64,000 nucleotides of DNA from an uncultured Erythrobacter sp. Its GTDB lineage: Bacteria; Pseudomonadota; Alphaproteobacteria; Sphingomonadales; Sphingomonadaceae. Location of the stretch: assembly GCA_947488755.1 (NCBI GenBank), contig CANLAD010000001.1:2613501-2677500 (forward strand). Direction: 5' to 3'. This document shows positions 62,201 through 64,000 of the stretch, piece after piece (the first letter of the stretch is position 1; each line of letters begins with the position of its first letter). The translations under genes were made by a program, and so were the position numbers. The notes under the pieces were generated by a model, which saw only the letters and a program-made list of their open reading frames with translations, had not been told where the DNA came from and did no database searches.

Positions 62201-64000
62201 TCGCGTCGTCGCGCGCCAGCACGTCGGAAACGTCGGTCCCGGCAGGCAATTCGAGCTTGAATTCGTGGATCGTGCCGAGTTTGCCCTTGTTGAGCTGCGT
62301 CGGCATTTCGCTCATCACGGTGAAGCCGAAATTCTCCAGCGCGGGGACGGCGTCGGACAGCGCCATTTCGCCGATCGCGTGGTAGATCTTCAGCCGCAAA
62401 TCGCCAGCCGGATCGTGCGGGAGGGTGTAGAGGCGGCATGAGCGAAGGTTCGCTGGTTTCCCGCCGACAAGCGCGCGCAGCTCGATGATATCGCGGGCCG
62501 CTTCGGCAGCGTCGTAGCGTGTGCGATAGGCGGGCGGAAATGCGCCGGCATACCGGCCAGCGATCGCGGGCACGCGCGCGCTTTCATCCATTTCGGCCAG
62601 ATGCCACTCGACCGCCTCGTTCCAGCCCTTGAGCAGATCGATCAGCTGGTCTTCGGTCTTATCCGCATCGGGCATTTCCCCCACACTGCGCGAATCGAGC
62701 AGGAATTGCAGCATGGCAAGCGTGCTGGCCTCGACCTCGAGCGTCCAGCTGAGCAGGTCGACGCCGGTGTTTTCGGTCAGCAGATCCTGAATTTGCAGGC
62801 GCATCCCGGTCGAAAGATTGTCACGCGGCAACCACACGAAAGCGAAGATGTGGCGCTTCAGCGCAGCCTGGATCAGCACAAGCCGGGGTCGCGGGCGATC
62901 GACCAGGCTCATCATGGCGGTCGTGGTCTTCGCAATATCCTCGCGCGAGAAGGCGATCAGGATGTCGTGCGGCAGGGTGGTGAAGGCGTGGACCAGCGCC
63001 TTGCCCTGATGACCCGCTGGATCGAAACCCAGTTCCTGCGTCAGTTCCGAGAGCGCTGCGCGCAGGACGGGCACCTCGCTGGGCGGAGAGGCGATTGCCG
63101 CGCTGGTCCAGACGCCCGCATTGATCGACAGCGCCGTCACCTTGCCATCCTCGCGCACCGGCACGATGAACAGATCGAGCGGCGTGCGGCGGTGCACGGT
63201 CGACAGGCGGTTGGCCTTGAGGATGAGCAGGTTGCGCGGTTTCCCGTCGGAGCCGGGTTCGTCGAGCCATTCGAACGCCAGGTCATACGAGGTTTCGGCG
63301 AGAATCTGCCGCGCGCTCTGGCGACAGATGCCCAGCGCATCGCGCTCGGTGCCATCGCGCGCGCGGGTGAGATGGCCGAGTTCTGTCAGCATCCCGCCGT
63401 TCAGCCAGTCGAGCAGCGCCGCGCCTTCGGGATAGGCGGCCTCGATCGTGCGCGCGTCATCGTCCATCGCCGCGCTGAGCTTGCCCCAGTCATCGACCGC
63501 GGCGCGCACATCGACGAGCGTCACCTGCAACGCGGCCATCAGCTCGCGCCGCTGGCGGGCATCGACCCGCGGCGTTTCGATATAGACCAGCGATTCGCGC
63601 GTGGCGGATTTGGTGTCCTCGCCCAGCTTCGTCAGAGCGCCCTTGGCATCGCGCACCACCGGAACGACGGGGTGAATCAGGCGGTCGATCGAAAGGCCCT
63701 GCGCGGTGACGGTCGAAGCGATCGAGTCGATCAGGAACGGCATGTCGTCATTGGCGATCGCGATCCGCAGCCGCCTGCGCCCGGTGGTGGTCGATTGCAG
63801 CTTCAGCGCGGCCTTGCCCGCCTCGCGCTGTCTCGCCGTGTTGGCGATAAATTCGGCTACCTCTGTGAGCTGTTTTTTGTCGAGCGGGTCGTCGCCCGGC
63901 AGGATCGCGGATTTCAATCGCTTCTGCAATTCCGCCAGCAGCGGCTTCGACGTAGACTTGGCCTGGGACTGCGGCTTGGTCGCTTTTTTGGTGGCGCTCA
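59286..64000 (-). CDS. NAD-dependent glutamate dehydrogenase (large, ~180 kDa type)
   Basis: About 1571 residues in the window, matching the large NAD-GDH class (1500-1650 aa) of alphaproteobacteria that catabolises glutamate to 2-oxoglutarate and ammonium. The catalytic core is near residues 800-1200, with [50 protein letters not shown] and [30 protein letters not shown]. The long N-terminal and C-terminal segments are regulatory. The start is at the edge: bases 63999-64000 give the last two letters of a codon that would be ATG if base 64001 is T on the plus strand. No other gene is linked here. Confidence 0.95.
   Translation of the reverse strand, partial: [1570 protein letters not shown]

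Overview
The window is dense, GC-rich chromosomal DNA from an alphaproteobacterium. The core genes point to Sphingomonadales and most likely Erythrobacteraceae: the purD/xseA/DUF2093/M23 block, MmcB, the very large NAD-dependent glutamate dehydrogenase, a tandem of secreted amidohydrolases, and a CYP153-type P450. This placement is inference from gene content and protein style; no rRNA is present.

Layout. Bases 1-1602 are a small accessory edge: a cut-off hypothetical gene, a tiny ORF, an IS1595-family transposase, and a pentapeptide-repeat gene broken by that element. From 1648 the core begins: purD (-) and xseA (+) start head to head with overlapping start codons, followed by DUF2093, an M23 lipoprotein and a phytase-like secreted protein; then rpmB, a small acidic lipoprotein and tadA. 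From about 7884 to 21866 nearly every gene is on the minus strand. One run goes sterol desaturase-DUF2141, a PAS protein, an APP1 phosphatase, then an exported-protein operon (alpha/beta hydrolase, BepA-like M48/TPR protease, DsbA, second M48 protease). It continues with a LytS/LytTR two-component pair, nadC, a membrane protein, RNase T2, a tandem SpoIIAA-like protein and PsiE. After mmcB and tRNA-Arg(CCG) come an M20 amidohydrolase, a diacylglycerol-kinase-like gene paired with a possible Tam41-like cytidylyltransferase, a second DUF2141 gene, then rpe-heparinase-purH, exported MsrA, a Zur-like Fur protein, dxs and a serine hydrolase.

From 36228: a thioesterase and an HxlR regulator diverge over a pair of matching 15-bp dyads; then a crotonase, NnrU, an amidohydrolase pair of which one member has lost its metal site, a POT peptide transporter, a YtrA-like GntR regulator, ihfB, a CPA2 antiporter and tRNA-Leu(TAA). 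At 46375-52485 a PilZ protein precedes four tightly linked genes (UGM-like flavoprotein, sulfatase-fold membrane transferase, GtrA, GT-C/STT3-like membrane protein) that look like an envelope-glycan decoration module. The window closes with an exported MsrB, the P450, an ABC-2 exporter pair, queG, an FAD-dependent ferredoxin-reductase-like protein and the NAD-glutamate dehydrogenase, whose start codon lies just at the right edge.

How genes work together: many neighbours share ATGA or TGATG junctions, which suggests translational coupling. Recurrent themes are envelope proteostasis and repair (BepA-like, DsbA, exported MsrA and MsrB), phospholipid or envelope glycan chemistry, and housekeeping metabolism. 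No CRISPR array, prophage, rRNA operon or complete mobile island is visible. The strongest candidates for something undescribed are the diacylglycerol kinase/Tam41-like pair and the four-gene glycan module.
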